NCBI RefSeq assembly: GCF_014193255.1
Contig: NZ_JACHZB010000003.1
Location: 620,001-684,000, forward strand
Source of the DNA: Rhizobium sp. BK196
GTDB taxonomy: Bacteria; Pseudomonadota; Alphaproteobacteria; Rhizobiales; Rhizobiaceae
Direction: 5' to 3'
Length of the DNA: 64,000 nucleotides
Shown one piece after another: positions 41,261-50,734 of the stretch (positions within the stretch are counted from its first letter, which is position 1; each line of letters opens with the position of its first letter). Made by a program: the position numbers and the translations under genes. Below the pieces are notes generated by a model. It saw only the letters and a list, made by a program, of their open reading frames with translations. It made no database searches and was not told the origin of the DNA.

Positions 41261-42004
41261 TTAGTGGCAGCTGGATGAGGCCTTGGGGGCTTCCTCATAT
41301 TCGTCATGGCGCTTTACGAAATCCATGGTCGAATCTTCGTTGCGACCCTTGGGGGCGTGATCCAGGATCATCAACGTACCGAGCAATTCTTCCGCACCTC
41401 GGGCATAGCTCGAATAGGTATGAAACACTTCGCCCTTATCATTTTTGTAGAAGGCGGAAAGTCCCGGCAGTTCGTCATTGGCATCAGAGGGCGCTATCGG
41501 AGAGAAATTATAAAAGACCTTGTCCTTGGCAAGGTCCTCAGGCGTGAAAGATACGTGATAATCGAAGTTGAAGTCGCTGCCGAAGGACGAAACCCAGGGA
41601 AACTTCCATCCCATGCGCTGCTTGTAGGCCCGGATCTTGGCGAGCGGCGCGCGGGCGACGCCAACGAGAGTGACGTCGTGGTGGTTGAGGTGAGGCAGTG
41701 TGCCATCGAGGTGATCGGCTAGGAACGAGCAGCCAGGGCAGCCGGCTTCCCATTCGGGGCCGAACATGAAGTGATAGACCATCAGCTGGCTGCGGCCGTC
41801 AAAAAGATCGGCGAGCGATTTCGGGCCGTCGAGGGTGTCGAACGTATAGTCCTTGTCCACCTTCACCCAGGGCAAAGCCATGCGCTCGGCATTCAGCTTG
41901 TCCCTGAGATGGGTTGCCTCCTTCTCCTTCAGGAGAAAGGCGCGGCGGGCTTCGAGCCACTCCTCGCGGGAAACGACGGGATTTTGAATCACCTTGTTCA
42001 ACAT
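41261..42004 (-). CDS. DUF899 thioredoxin-like protein
   Basis: A 247-residue protein of the DUF899 family, a distant thioredoxin fold. It has the pattern VSREEWLEARRAFLLKEKEATHLRDKL, a redox motif CPGCSF (about 88-93) after FMFGPEWEAG, and the end RHDEYEE. A cysteine near the C-terminus (SSSCH) is extra. Function is not established; the CxxC suggests disulfide reduction. GGAGGAGGG upstream fixes the ATG at 42004. It is divergent from a MarR gene, with a perfect 12-bp palindrome between them. Confidence 0.88.
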   Translation of the reverse strand: MLNKVIQNPVVSREEWLEARRAFLLKEKEATHLRDKLNAERMALPWVKVDKDYTFDTLDGPKSLADLFDGRSQLMVYHFMFGPEWEAGCPGCSFLADHLDGTLPHLNHHDVTLVGVARAPLAKIRAYKQRMGWKFPWVSSFGSDFNFDYHVSFTPEDLAKDKVFYNFSPIAPSDANDELPGLSAFYKNDKGEVFHTYSSYARGAEELLGTLMILDHAPKGRNEDSTMDFVKRHDEYEEAPKASSSCH

Positions 42005-42071
42005 GGTCTGCGCCCTCCTCCGGCGCGGCCGGACTTTTCCGACGGACAGTCTCCTCGTCTTGACTAAATAC

Positions 42072-42083
42072 ATTGATATCAAT
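42072..42083. promoter_or_regulatory. Palindrome between DUF899 and marR
   Basis: ATTGATATCAAT is a perfect 12-bp palindrome, 11 bp upstream of the MarR start codon and 67 bp upstream of the DUF899 start. It is of a type MarR dimers bind. Confidence 0.55.
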
Positions 42084-42094
42084 AGAAATAGGCC

Positions 42095-42538
42095 ATGTCA
42101 AACGTGACGATTCCTTTCTCTACGACGCTTCTGGTGCGGGATACGTGTCTGTGCCTGCATGTGCAGCGTGCCGCCCGTGCGCTCGCAAGGCTGTTCGACG
42201 ATGCGCTGCGGCCTGTCGGCCTTACCAACGGCCAATTCTCCCTGCTGATGTCCCTGAACCGGCCGGAGCCACCGCCCATGGGGCCGGTGGCGAACCTGCT
42301 CGCCATGGACCAGACCACGCTGACGGCGGCGCTGAAGCCGCTGCAGCGCAAGGGTTTCGTCGATATCGTGGCCAACCCGAGAGACCGGCGCGGCCGCCTA
42401 CTCCGCCTGACAGATGACGGGCGAGCGGCACTGCAGAAGGCCTTGCCGATATGGGAAAGCACACATGCTGCTCTGGAAACGAAGCTGCCGAACGGCAATG
42501 CGGATGAGCTGAGGCGGGACCTGCAGTACCTGGCTTGA
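42095..42538 (+). CDS. MarR-family regulator
   Basis: A 147-residue winged-helix regulator. HTH: PVANLLAMDQTTLTAALKPLQRKGFV (about 67-92); wing: NPRDRRGRLLRLT. Two cysteines near the N-terminus (DTCLCLHV, positions 17 and 19) resemble the redox-sensing cysteine of OhrR/MarR proteins. It is divergent from the DUF899 gene and probably controls it. An oxidant as signal is plausible but inferred. Confidence 0.88.
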   Translation: MSNVTIPFSTTLLVRDTCLCLHVQRAARALARLFDDALRPVGLTNGQFSLLMSLNRPEPPPMGPVANLLAMDQTTLTAALKPLQRKGFVDIVANPRDRRGRLLRLTDDGRAALQKALPIWESTHAALETKLPNGNADELRRDLQYLA

Positions 42539-42586
42539 TCCTGCAAACCGGAATCTGACGACCGCAAAATAAGCAACAAAAGCCTC

Positions 42587-42617
42587 TTGACTTAGAGTGC
42601 GCTCGAAGCCGTAGCTT
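42587..42617 (+). promoter_or_regulatory. MerR-type promoter with 19-bp spacer
   Basis: TTGACT (42587-42592) and TAGCTT (42612-42617) are separated by 19 bp, the long spacing that MerR proteins correct by twisting DNA. The spacer holds the dyad CTTAGAGTG-CGCTCGAAG (42591-42608), with one mismatch pair. Confidence 0.75.
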
Positions 42618-43008
42618 CGTTGGCGTCGTGACGAGAACAGGTGTCTCATGAAGATCAGTGACCTCGCGAAACGGTGCGGTTTGTCGGCTCATACGCTGCG
42701 TTATTACGAGCGTATCGGCCTGCTACCCTATGCCGACCGCGACCGATCCGGACAACGCGACTACGACGCTTCCATCCTTTCCTGGATCGAATTTCTCGGC
42801 CGTCTGAAGACGACCGGCATGCCGATCCGCGACATGCTGCTTTATGCAAAGCTTGCCGACAGCGGGAAAGCCACTTTCAGCGAGCGTCGCCAGATGCTCG
42901 AGGAGCATCGCGAGCGTGTCCGGGCCCATGTGGCCGATCTCGAAGCCTGCCTTCGCGTCCTCGACGGCAAAATCGCCTCCTATGCGGAGGCGGAAGAAAG
43001 GACGAGAG

Positions 43009-44013
<1,005 letters not shown>

Positions 44014-44057
44014 ATTCCGAAACAAAGGAACAGCAGGCGGCGTATTGAATTCAAACG

Positions 44058-44086
44058 AAAAGGCCGGAGCGCTGCCCCGGCCCTTC
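44058..44086. terminator. Bidirectional terminator
   Basis: AAGGCCGG (44060-44067) pairs with CCGGCC (44077-44082) plus CTT after one unpaired C. The stem is flanked by GAAAA and TTCT. It separates the convergent aldo/keto reductase and ohr genes. Confidence 0.6.
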
Positions 44087-44107
44087 TCAATCGATATTAC
44101 AGAATAA

Positions 44108-44530
44108 TCAGGCGACCGTGACCGGAACTTCGGTCGAAGTGCGCATCGCGTGGCTGTAAGGGCAGACAATATGGGCGGCCGCCGCAAGCTTTTCGGCGGT
44201 TTCGCGGTCGACACCCGGGATGTTGACGGTCAGGGCCACTTCGATGCCGAAGCCGCCGCCATCTTCACGCGGACCGATGCCGACGGTTGCGGAGACGGTG
44301 GTTTCCTCGGGAATCTTGACCTTTTCCTTGCCGGCCACAAATTTCAAGGCACCGAGGAAGCAGGCGGAATAACCGGCCGCAAAGAGCTGTTCGGGATTGG
44401 TGCCGGTTGCGCCGTCGCCGCCGAGTTCCTTCGGCACGGTCAGCGTGACGTCGAGAACGCCGTTTTCGGAAACGGCGCGGCCGGCGCGGCCACCGGTGGC
44501 GGAAGCTTTGGTCGTATAGAGAATAGGCAT
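44108..44530 (-). CDS. ohr: Organic hydroperoxide resistance protein Ohr
   Basis: A 140-residue thiol peroxidase of the Ohr/OsmC fold that reduces organic hydroperoxides. The two reactive cysteines are in GYSACFLGALK (about 54-64) and HIVCPYSHAMR (about 121-131), and the conserved Arg of the active site lies near the N-terminus (GGRAGRA). The start is fixed by AAAGGAG. It is divergent from ohrR, and A/T-rich operators lie between them, the well-known Ohr/OhrR arrangement. Confidence 0.96.
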   Translation of the reverse strand: MPILYTTKASATGGRAGRAVSENGVLDVTLTVPKELGGDGATGTNPEQLFAAGYSACFLGALKFVAGKEKVKIPEETTVSATVGIGPREDGGGFGIEVALTVNIPGVDRETAEKLAAAAHIVCPYSHAMRTSTEVPVTVA

Positions 44531-44583
44531 GACAATCTCCTTTGGTTGGCCCCGTTCGTTCGGGTTGAGTTTTTAATAACGTC

Positions 44584-44620
44584 CAATTAAATTGCACGCA
44601 AGTGAATTTTGCAAATTGCA
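44584..44620. promoter_or_regulatory. OhrR operator region
   Basis: CAATT-A-AATTG (44584-44594) and TGCAA-A-TTGCA (44610-44620) are two perfect short dyads with centres 26 bp apart. They fit OhrR boxes built on (T)GCAATT/AATTGC words and sit between ohr and ohrR. Confidence 0.75.
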
Positions 44621-44665
44621 TTCAGAATTGAAAAGAGGACAATGAGACCTCTAGGGATGGCAGCG

Positions 44666-45133
44666 ATGAAAGCGAGAACGGCGAAAGTGATGGAAATACC
44701 GGAAGAGGAAAAGCGGCTGGAGAAGCAGCTCTGTTTCGCGGTCTATGCGACGGCGCATGCCTTCACCCGCGCCTACAAGCCCATACTCGACAGGGTGGGC
44801 CTCACCTATCCGCAATATCTCGTCATGCTGGTTCTATGGGAAAAGGCCGAACTGCCGGTCAAGACGATCGGGGAGCAGCTCGATCTCGATTCCGGCACGC
44901 TCTCCCCTCTCCTCAAGCGGCTGGAGCAGAATGGCCTCATCAAGCGCACCCGCGATTCCCGCGACGAGCGGCAGGTCATCGTGTCACTGACGCCGAAAGG
45001 TCAGGCGATGAGGGGTGAGGTCAATACGATCATGTCTTCAATCGGCGAGGCGATCGGCTGCACGCTGGAGGAAATGGCGGTCATGCGTGACATGCTGACC
45101 CGGCTGCGCGGAAACCTCAACGCAAGCATATAG
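44666..45133 (+). CDS. ohrR: Peroxide-sensing MarR repressor OhrR
   Basis: A 155-residue MarR-family repressor of ohr. The reactive cysteine is in EKQLCFAVYATAHAFTRAYKPIL (about 18-22), the exact OhrR signature, and YPQYLVMLVLWE follows with conserved Tyr. HTH: LDLDSGTLSPLLKRLEQNGLIKR. A second Cys (GCTLEEM near 134) allows a disulfide-type OhrR, as in Xanthomonas. The start is uncertain among ATGs at 44642, 44657 and 44666. I chose 44666 because AGGG lies 9 nt upstream and the length suits the family. Confidence 0.93.
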   Translation: MKARTAKVMEIPEEEKRLEKQLCFAVYATAHAFTRAYKPILDRVGLTYPQYLVMLVLWEKAELPVKTIGEQLDLDSGTLSPLLKRLEQNGLIKRTRDSRDERQVIVSLTPKGQAMRGEVNTIMSSIGEAIGCTLEEMAVMRDMLTRLRGNLNASI

Positions 45134-45162
45134 GCCGAGACTGAACACGGCCTGAAAGAGGA

Positions 45163-45187
45163 TGCCCGCGCAAGGGCGGCGCGGGCA
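45163..45187. terminator. Terminator after ohrR
   Basis: TGCCCGCGC (45163-45171) and GCGCGGGCA (45179-45187) form a perfect 9-bp stem, 7-nt loop, followed by CTTTGCATTATT on the plus strand. It also lies just beyond the end of the convergent MFS gene. Confidence 0.7.
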
Positions 45188-45194
45188 CTTTGCA

Positions 45195-46595
45195 TTATTC
45201 CGCTGCCTGATAGGCCTGCGGGCGAAGCGTGGCGCTCTTCGGACCGACAGCGGCAAGCAGGGTGATCAGGATCGCCAGCAGCGCCACGAAGACGATGCCG
45301 CCGACATAGGGATCCCAGCCGAAGTGCGGGGCTGCGGCGAAGATGGCGGAAGCGGCCGCAAGCACGATGCCGCCGCCGATCTGGAAGGAAGCGAAGAGCA
45401 GGCCGGAGGCAAGGCCGGACTTGTCTTCCTCGACGTCAGACAGTGCTGCAACCTGGATTGCCGGATAGGTCATGGCATAACCGACGCCGAGCGGGATCTG
45501 GTTCAAGGCAACCAGGATGATCGGATCGATGTGACCGACCAGAGCAACCCAGAGGATATAGCTCGTCGCCTGCAGCCCGACGCCAACCGCCATCAGGCCC
45601 GTCGTGCCGCGGATCTGCGCGACAGTGGCAAAACGCGGTGCAAGGAACATCACGCAGACACCGCCGAAAGCGAAACAGAAGCCGGTGGCAAAGGCCGACC
45701 AGCCGATCACATCCTGATAGTAGAGCGTCGCGATGAACTGGAAGCCGACATAGGCGCCCTGGAACAAAGCGGCGATGGCATTGGCATGGCTGAGCTTTGC
45801 CCGGCGGAAGATATGCAGCGGCACCATGGGATCGGCATGGCGCGATTCGACGATCAGGAAGAGTGCGATCAGCACCACGGAGGCAACGAGCGAGCCCCAG
45901 GTGAAGAAGTCATTCCAGCCGGCTGCGGCAGCGTTGGTAATGCCGAAGACGAAGAGCAGCAGGCCGGGGGTGATCGTCAAGGCACCCGCCCAGTCGAAAT
46001 GCTTGCGTCCCTCGCCGCGCCGAGCATCCGGAGGCAGGACAAAGGGAGCGATCGCCAGCGTGAGGATCGCGACCGGAGCGCCCATGACGAGCGTTGCCCG
46101 CCAGCTCACGAGGGTGGCGGCACCGCCGAGCACCATACCGAGCACAAAGCCGGTGGCACCCGTCGAGGCGAAGACGCCGAGCGCCTTGGCCCGCTTTTCG
46201 CCCTCGCCGAAGACGGAGAGCAGCAGGGCAAGCGCCGCCGGGGCGGTGAAGGCGGCAGCGATTCCCTTCACCAGGCGGGCAGCGATCAGCGTCGGCCCGC
46301 TATCCACGAAGCCGCCGGCAATGCTGGCGGCCGCGAAGATGCCAAGCGACCAGAGAAAGACGCGGCGGTGGCCGAAGAGGTCGGCGACGCGGCCGCCAAG
46401 CAGCAGGAATCCGCCGTAACCTAGCACATAGGCGCTGACGGCCCATTGAAGCGAGGTTGCCGGCATACCAAGTTCGGTCTGGATGGCAGGCAGGGCGACC
46501 CCGATGGTGGAAACATCCATGGCGTCAAGGAAGTTCGCAGCGCAGAGCAGCAGCAACGCCAGGCCGGCTCCGCGTGGAGATGGGGAATTGGTCAT
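45195..46595 (-). CDS. MFS multidrug transporter, 14-helix type
   Basis: A 466-residue major facilitator of the DHA2 family with about 14 membrane segments. Motif A is GGRVADLFGHRRVFLWSL, the D1 motif DVSTIGVALPAIQ is at TM1, and motif C in TM5 is STGATGFVLGMVLGG, all typical of drug:proton antiporters. The substrate is unknown. It is divergent from a LysR gene that probably controls it. An overlapping long frame on the opposite strand is a GC-rich shadow. Confidence 0.9.
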   Translation of the reverse strand: MTNSPSPRGAGLALLLLCAANFLDAMDVSTIGVALPAIQTELGMPATSLQWAVSAYVLGYGGFLLLGGRVADLFGHRRVFLWSLGIFAAASIAGGFVDSGPTLIAARLVKGIAAAFTAPAALALLLSVFGEGEKRAKALGVFASTGATGFVLGMVLGGAATLVSWRATLVMGAPVAILTLAIAPFVLPPDARRGEGRKHFDWAGALTITPGLLLFVFGITNAAAAGWNDFFTWGSLVASVVLIALFLIVESRHADPMVPLHIFRRAKLSHANAIAALFQGAYVGFQFIATLYYQDVIGWSAFATGFCFAFGGVCVMFLAPRFATVAQIRGTTGLMAVGVGLQATSYILWVALVGHIDPIILVALNQIPLGVGYAMTYPAIQVAALSDVEEDKSGLASGLLFASFQIGGGIVLAAASAIFAAAPHFGWDPYVGGIVFVALLAILITLLAAVGPKSATLRPQAYQAAE

Positions 46596-46690
46596 CGATC
46601 TCGGTTCCTTCTTTGCTGCCGCCTTCGCCGGGAGGCTGGCGGGCGGCAGGGAACGAGAAAATGTACAGCTTCAAACCCCATTGCAAATTG

Positions 46691-46701
46691 ATAGTAGCTA
46701 T
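46691..46701. promoter_or_regulatory. LysR-type dyad
   Basis: ATAG-TAG-CTAT (46691-46701), a short dyad with T-N-A-type symmetry as in LysR boxes, is located 17 bp upstream of the LysR start and 95 bp upstream of the MFS start. Confidence 0.4.
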
Positions 46702-46718
46702 GTCAGGTATTACTCATA

Positions 46719-47681
46719 ATGATGAATGATGCTGTGCTTCGCAAAATTGATCTGAACCTTCTGCTTGCCTTTTCAGTGCTGATGCAGGAGCGCAACGTCA
46801 GCCGTGCAGCCGAAAGGCTGTTGCTCGGCCAGCCCGGACTTTCCGCCGCGCTCAAGCGGCTGCGCGAAGCGCTGGACGACGAGTTGTTCGTACGCGTCGG
46901 CCGCGGCCTGCAGCCGACCGCGCGGGCGTTGGCCATCGCACCGGCGATCGAGGATGCGCTTTCCGGCATCGAACGGGCGATCCGCCCGCCCAAGGGTTTC
47001 GACCCATCGACCTGGCAGGGCGAATTCCGCGTCGGCATGTGCGACAATCTGGAAACCGCTTTCTTCGGCCCGCTGGTTGCGCGGCTGCGCCAGCTTGCGC
47101 CGGGCGCGCGGCTCGTGGGCGTGGCAGCCGACAAACGCGATGCGGCGCAGATGCTTGATGACGGCGCCTACGAATTCAGCATTTCCGTGCATGGCGAACC
47201 CGCCTCCTGGCATATCCGCAAGCCGCTGTTCGAGCAGTGTTCGATCGCCATTTATGACCCGCAGCAATTGAAGCTGAAGCCGCCGATCAGCGTCGCGGAT
47301 TTCGTCGCTGCACCGCATATCGCCATCTCCTTCGTCGGCAGTGCGACGACGGCGGTCGACGCTGCGCTCGACAAGGTAGGCTTGAGCCGCAATGTGGTGG
47401 CGACCGTTCCCCGTTATTCGGCCGTGCCGCCGGCGCTGAGAGCCATGCCGTCGATCGCCATCGTGCCGGAATCGCTCGGACGCTGCATGGCGCAGCTTCA
47501 CAATCTCGAGGTCTCGATGCCGCCGATCGAGCTGCCGGCCGATCCCGTGTCGATGCTGTATCGGCGGGTGGACAGGGCGGATGAGCGGGCGTCGTGGTTT
47601 CGGCAGTTGTTTGTCGACGTGGCGGATAAGGCGCTACTTGCTTCGGGGTGCAAGGCTGGGATTTGCGCCGAGGCGGCATAA
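46719..47681 (+). CDS. LysR-family regulator
   Basis: A 320-residue LysR regulator. The HTH is LLAFSVLMQERNVSRAAERLLLGQPGLSAALKRLREALDD (about 15-54). The rest is the effector domain, with VGMCDNLETAF, ISVHGEPASW and IAIVPESLG. It resembles the NodD/NahR/LinR subgroup that binds aromatic compounds. A tandem ATG (46719 and 46722) leaves the exact start open. It is divergent from the MFS exporter, the likely target, and ends in a good terminator. Confidence 0.92.
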   Translation: MMNDAVLRKIDLNLLLAFSVLMQERNVSRAAERLLLGQPGLSAALKRLREALDDELFVRVGRGLQPTARALAIAPAIEDALSGIERAIRPPKGFDPSTWQGEFRVGMCDNLETAFFGPLVARLRQLAPGARLVGVAADKRDAAQMLDDGAYEFSISVHGEPASWHIRKPLFEQCSIAIYDPQQLKLKPPISVADFVAAPHIAISFVGSATTAVDAALDKVGLSRNVVATVPRYSAVPPALRAMPSIAIVPESLGRCMAQLHNLEVSMPPIELPADPVSMLYRRVDRADERASWFRQLFVDVADKALLASGCKAGICAEAA

Positions 47682-47700
47682 TTTGATTTCGAAGCCAAAC

Positions 47701-47732
47701 AAAAAGCCGCCCGTTTGACGAGCGGCTTTTTT
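47701..47732. terminator. Terminator after lysR
   Basis: AAAAAGCCGC (47701-47710) pairs with GCGGCTTTTT (47722-47731), loop CCGTTTGACGA with CGT/ACG extending the stem. Long A and T runs on each side make it functional on both strands. Confidence 0.88.
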
Positions 47733-47754
47733 GTTTTTGGTCGGGCACCCTTCC

Positions 47755-47829
47755 AGCCCTTCGCTTGGGCTCAGGGCGTTCGTCGTTACAATCGATTCAC
47801 TGGATCGATTGTTGCCGCTCCGCGGCATC
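47755..47829. repeat. RIME-like palindromic repeat, copy B
   Basis: Matches copy A at 17561-17634 along about 75 bp. Shared dyads are CAATCGATTC-ACT-GGATCGATTG (47789-47811, one wobble) and GCCGC-TCC-GCGGC. Like copy A it lies at the 3' ends of convergent genes. Confidence 0.75.
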
Positions 47830-47834
47830 ACTCC

Positions 47835-48560
47835 TCACTGCCAAACAACGATCGGGGTTTTGTTGGGGACGCGATCGTAGAGGTCGATGATGTCTTGGTT
47901 AAGCAGGCGCACGCAGCCCGATGAGACGGCCTTGCCGATGGAGCGCCATTCGGGATTGCCGTGCAGGCGGTAGAGCGTATCTTCACCGTCGGAGAAGATG
48001 TAGAGCGCGCGCGCACCGAGCGGATTCAAGAGCCCTGGCTCCATGCCGCCACGCTCGATCGAGTATTTCGCAAGCTCCGGCTGGCGGGCAACCATCTCAT
48101 TCGGCGGCTTCCAGCGCGGCCATTTCTGCTTCCACTGGATCACGCCATTACCCGACCAGGCAAAGCCTTCGCGGCCGATGCCGACGCCGTAGCGCATGGC
48201 CATGCCGCCAGGCTGGACGAGATAAAGGAAGCGCGAGGGCGTATCGACGACGATGGTGCCGGGCGGTTGGCCGGTCGGATCCACGACCTGTTGGCGATAG
48301 TAGCGCGGGTCGATCTGCTGGTAGGGAACGGCGGGGATGAGGAAACCGCCGTCTTCGATTGGGCCGTACATGACGGCAAGTTCTGCTTCGCTGGGTACGC
48401 TCGTCGTCTGGAACGCGCGGAAGGGCGAACGGTAGCTGATCGACATGCCGCCATTTTCGACCGTGTTCGAAGTGGAGGCACAGCCTGCCAGCGCGGAAGC
48501 CGCTGTCAAAGCCGAAAAGGAAAGGAAGCTACGACGGGAGAGGGGTTTATCGAGGCTCAT
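47835..48560 (-). CDS. L,D-transpeptidase lipoprotein
   Basis: A 241-residue YkuD-domain enzyme that makes 3-3 peptidoglycan cross-links or attaches proteins to peptidoglycan. It has a twin-arginine-like start (SRRSFLSF) and a lipobox LAGC with lipidated Cys27. The catalytic motif is HGNPEWRSIGKAVSSGCVRL with His200 and Cys215. It is closely related to the next gene, 174 bp upstream on the same strand, so the two arose by duplication. An envelope location is expected. Confidence 0.94.
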   Translation of the reverse strand: MSLDKPLSRRSFLSFSALTAASALAGCASTSNTVENGGMSISYRSPFRAFQTTSVPSEAELAVMYGPIEDGGFLIPAVPYQQIDPRYYRQQVVDPTGQPPGTIVVDTPSRFLYLVQPGGMAMRYGVGIGREGFAWSGNGVIQWKQKWPRWKPPNEMVARQPELAKYSIERGGMEPGLLNPLGARALYIFSDGEDTLYRLHGNPEWRSIGKAVSSGCVRLLNQDIIDLYDRVPNKTPIVVWQ

Positions 48561-48734
48561 GACGCGGGACTGATTTCCTTCGTGATGCGGGGCTTGCCAT
48601 AAACGCAGCTCACCCCTGATTCGTCCAATGCGAAATCGACAAGGAAAGATCTATCGGCTTATGCTGAATAAACCATAGCATCACGCAGACGTGTGCGGCT
48701 TCAGGCAGACGATCTCGCCCGCTCTGTTGCAGCC

Positions 48735-49547
48735 CTACATCACCACGATCTCGGACTTGGCCGGCACGCGGTCATAGAGGTCGATTACATCCTGATTGAG
48801 CATGCGTACGCAGCCGGAGGAAACCGCCTTGCCGATCGACTGCCAGTCGGGCGTACCGTGGATGCGATAGAGCGTGTCCTGGCCGTCCTTGAAAATATAC
48901 ATGGCGCGGGCGCCGAGGGGATTTGCAAGGCCCGGATTCATGCCGCCATTTTCCGCAGAGAAGGGGCGAACTTCCGGCTGGCGGGAGACCATTTCGATCG
49001 GCGGCGTCCAGCGCGGCCACTTCTGCTTCCATTGGATGACGCCACGGCCTTTCCACGCGAAGCCCTCCCGGCCGAGGCCGACGCCGTAGCGCATCGCCTT
49101 GCCGTTGCCTTCGACGAAATAGAGGAAGCGGTCCTTGGTATCGACAACAATCGTGCCCGGTCGCTCGTTGGTCTGGTAATCGACCTCCTGGCGTAGATAT
49201 TCCGGACGGATGCGAGTGGCGGGGATGGCCGGCAGCGTGAAATCGCCGTCCCTGACCTGGCCGTACATGCCCATATCCAGGTTCAGCGGGTTGCTGACCG
49301 GCAGGCCGTAAGTCTGATGGAACTGCGTCTTGTAGAGTTCGCGCGTCTGCGGCACCGGCTGATCGGGGATCGGCTTGACGCGGCGCGGGTCGACGCCGGG
49401 CGGCTCGTAAAAGACCGGCGAGATTTCCTGGACGAAGCGCGCAGGCGAATCGGCTGCGACATCGGGAACGAGAATGTTGCAGCCGCTGAGCGTCATTGCG
49501 GCAGCCGCGAGCCCGGCAAAGGGGAAAGCCCGGCGCAGAAAATTCAT
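48735..49547 (-). CDS. L,D-transpeptidase lipoprotein (paralogue)
   Basis: A 270-residue YkuD-domain enzyme with a Sec signal and lipobox LSGC (Cys23). The catalytic region is HGTPDWQSIGKAVSSGCVRM with His230 and Cys245. Over the last 150 residues it is nearly the same as the downstream paralogue (GVIQWKQKWPRW, LYRxHG); the N-terminal 100 residues differ. It probably differs in anchoring or partner rather than chemistry. Confidence 0.94.
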   Translation of the reverse strand: MNFLRRAFPFAGLAAAAMTLSGCNILVPDVAADSPARFVQEISPVFYEPPGVDPRRVKPIPDQPVPQTRELYKTQFHQTYGLPVSNPLNLDMGMYGQVRDGDFTLPAIPATRIRPEYLRQEVDYQTNERPGTIVVDTKDRFLYFVEGNGKAMRYGVGLGREGFAWKGRGVIQWKQKWPRWTPPIEMVSRQPEVRPFSAENGGMNPGLANPLGARAMYIFKDGQDTLYRIHGTPDWQSIGKAVSSGCVRMLNQDVIDLYDRVPAKSEIVVM

Positions 49548-49695
49548 CTAACCACCCTCATCAGCGATAACAGAGACAGCATAATCTGCTCGCAGGATGG
49601 CATTCGCGGCTGGCGCGAGGCTGGTGGCCGACGCTAAAAGCCGGCTGAAAAAGCATGATGATGCGGGGCCTTGCCGGACCCGCACCCGACAGCCA

Positions 49696-50619
49696 TCAGG
49701 CCGCCACACCGTGGAAGAACTGGATGCTCTGAGCGATCTCGGCCGGCAGCGCCGAGGTATGGTTGCCGACGACAGTATTGGCTTCGATATGCGTGCCCGC
49801 CGCGCGAGCGCGGACGACAAGCAGATCGGCGCGATCGTTGAAGTGAGACTCTTCCGTGCCGTGCAGCACCCGCACCGGGCATTTGAAGCTGTGCGCGTAG
49901 CAAAGCGCCGTGCGCACCTCGAATTCATGTGCGTTGGAATCGTCGAAGCGGATGTCCTCAGGGTAGCGGTTGAAGAAGCGGAAGGCATCTGCGTTGCCCG
50001 AGATTGGCACCGCAGCCCGGAACTGGCGGGTACTCATCGCTGTCAGCATGGTCAGCGTGCCGCCGATGCTGTGACCTGCGATGAAGAGGCGCTCGGGATC
50101 GACGCCCGGCAGATGGCGCAGGCGCTCGGTCGCGGCGAGCACGTCGTCTACCTCGTCATAGAAGCCTGAGAAATTTCCCATCTGGCCGTTTTCGCCGCGC
50201 AAGGACGGCATCATCACGACATAACCGGCATCGATGTAAGGTTTCACGAGCTGCCAATGGCCGATACCCATGGCATTGCCGCCATGAAGAAAAAGAATAC
50301 CGGGCTTTGCCTTGTGCTCACGCTTGTATTTGGACACCCAGGCGGTCAGCTCCAGCTCCCCGCCATAGCCGGAGCGGTAAAAGATCCGGTCGGCATCGGC
50401 GGGTGCTGCCAGCGGCTCGTATTTGTCCGGCGCCGGCCCCTTCTGCAGCAGCTTCGTGCGGAAGTGACGACGAACACTGGCATAGTCATGCTTAGCGAGC
50501 CTCGGGACGTCGGGCACATCGAAGGCTTTCGCAAGGTTTGGCAGCAGAAGAGAGCCGGCCATGCCTGCAAGCAGGCCGCGGCGTTGACGGAAAAAGGCAT
50601 TTCGTTCTTGCGAGCTCAT
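49696..50619 (-). CDS. Alpha/beta hydrolase (prolyl-oligopeptidase-like)
   Basis: A 307-residue hydrolase. An N-terminal twin-Arg-like signal (RQRRGLLAGMAGSLLLPNLAKAF) suggests export. The nucleophile elbow is AGHSIGG (Ser about 180), the oxyanion region is LFLHGGNAMGIG, and a final NHTS with His (about 289) completes the triad. It resembles dienelactone-hydrolase or S9-type proteins. Substrate unknown. It sits directly downstream of the ATP-dependent DNA ligase gene with 115 bp between, probably by chance. Confidence 0.85.
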   Translation of the reverse strand: MSSQERNAFFRQRRGLLAGMAGSLLLPNLAKAFDVPDVPRLAKHDYASVRRHFRTKLLQKGPAPDKYEPLAAPADADRIFYRSGYGGELELTAWVSKYKREHKAKPGILFLHGGNAMGIGHWQLVKPYIDAGYVVMMPSLRGENGQMGNFSGFYDEVDDVLAATERLRHLPGVDPERLFIAGHSIGGTLTMLTAMSTRQFRAAVPISGNADAFRFFNRYPEDIRFDDSNAHEFEVRTALCYAHSFKCPVRVLHGTEESHFNDRADLLVVRARAAGTHIEANTVVGNHTSALPAEIAQSIQFFHGVAA

Positions 50620-50734
50620 ACGCGGCACCCATCGTTTCCCCGGCTCAAAAAACCTGCACCGGAAGAGCGTTGCCGCCAATACACATGCTGTTGAAAACAT
50701 GGTGTCTGCGTCATTTTTGCGCAGGCAGATAATA

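Noticed and set aside
45162-46424. A 420-codon plus-strand frame
   Set aside because: It lies wholly antisense to the MFS gene, is rich in Asp/Glu/Gly/Arg repeats typical of GC-rich shadow frames, and has no ribosome site or domain.
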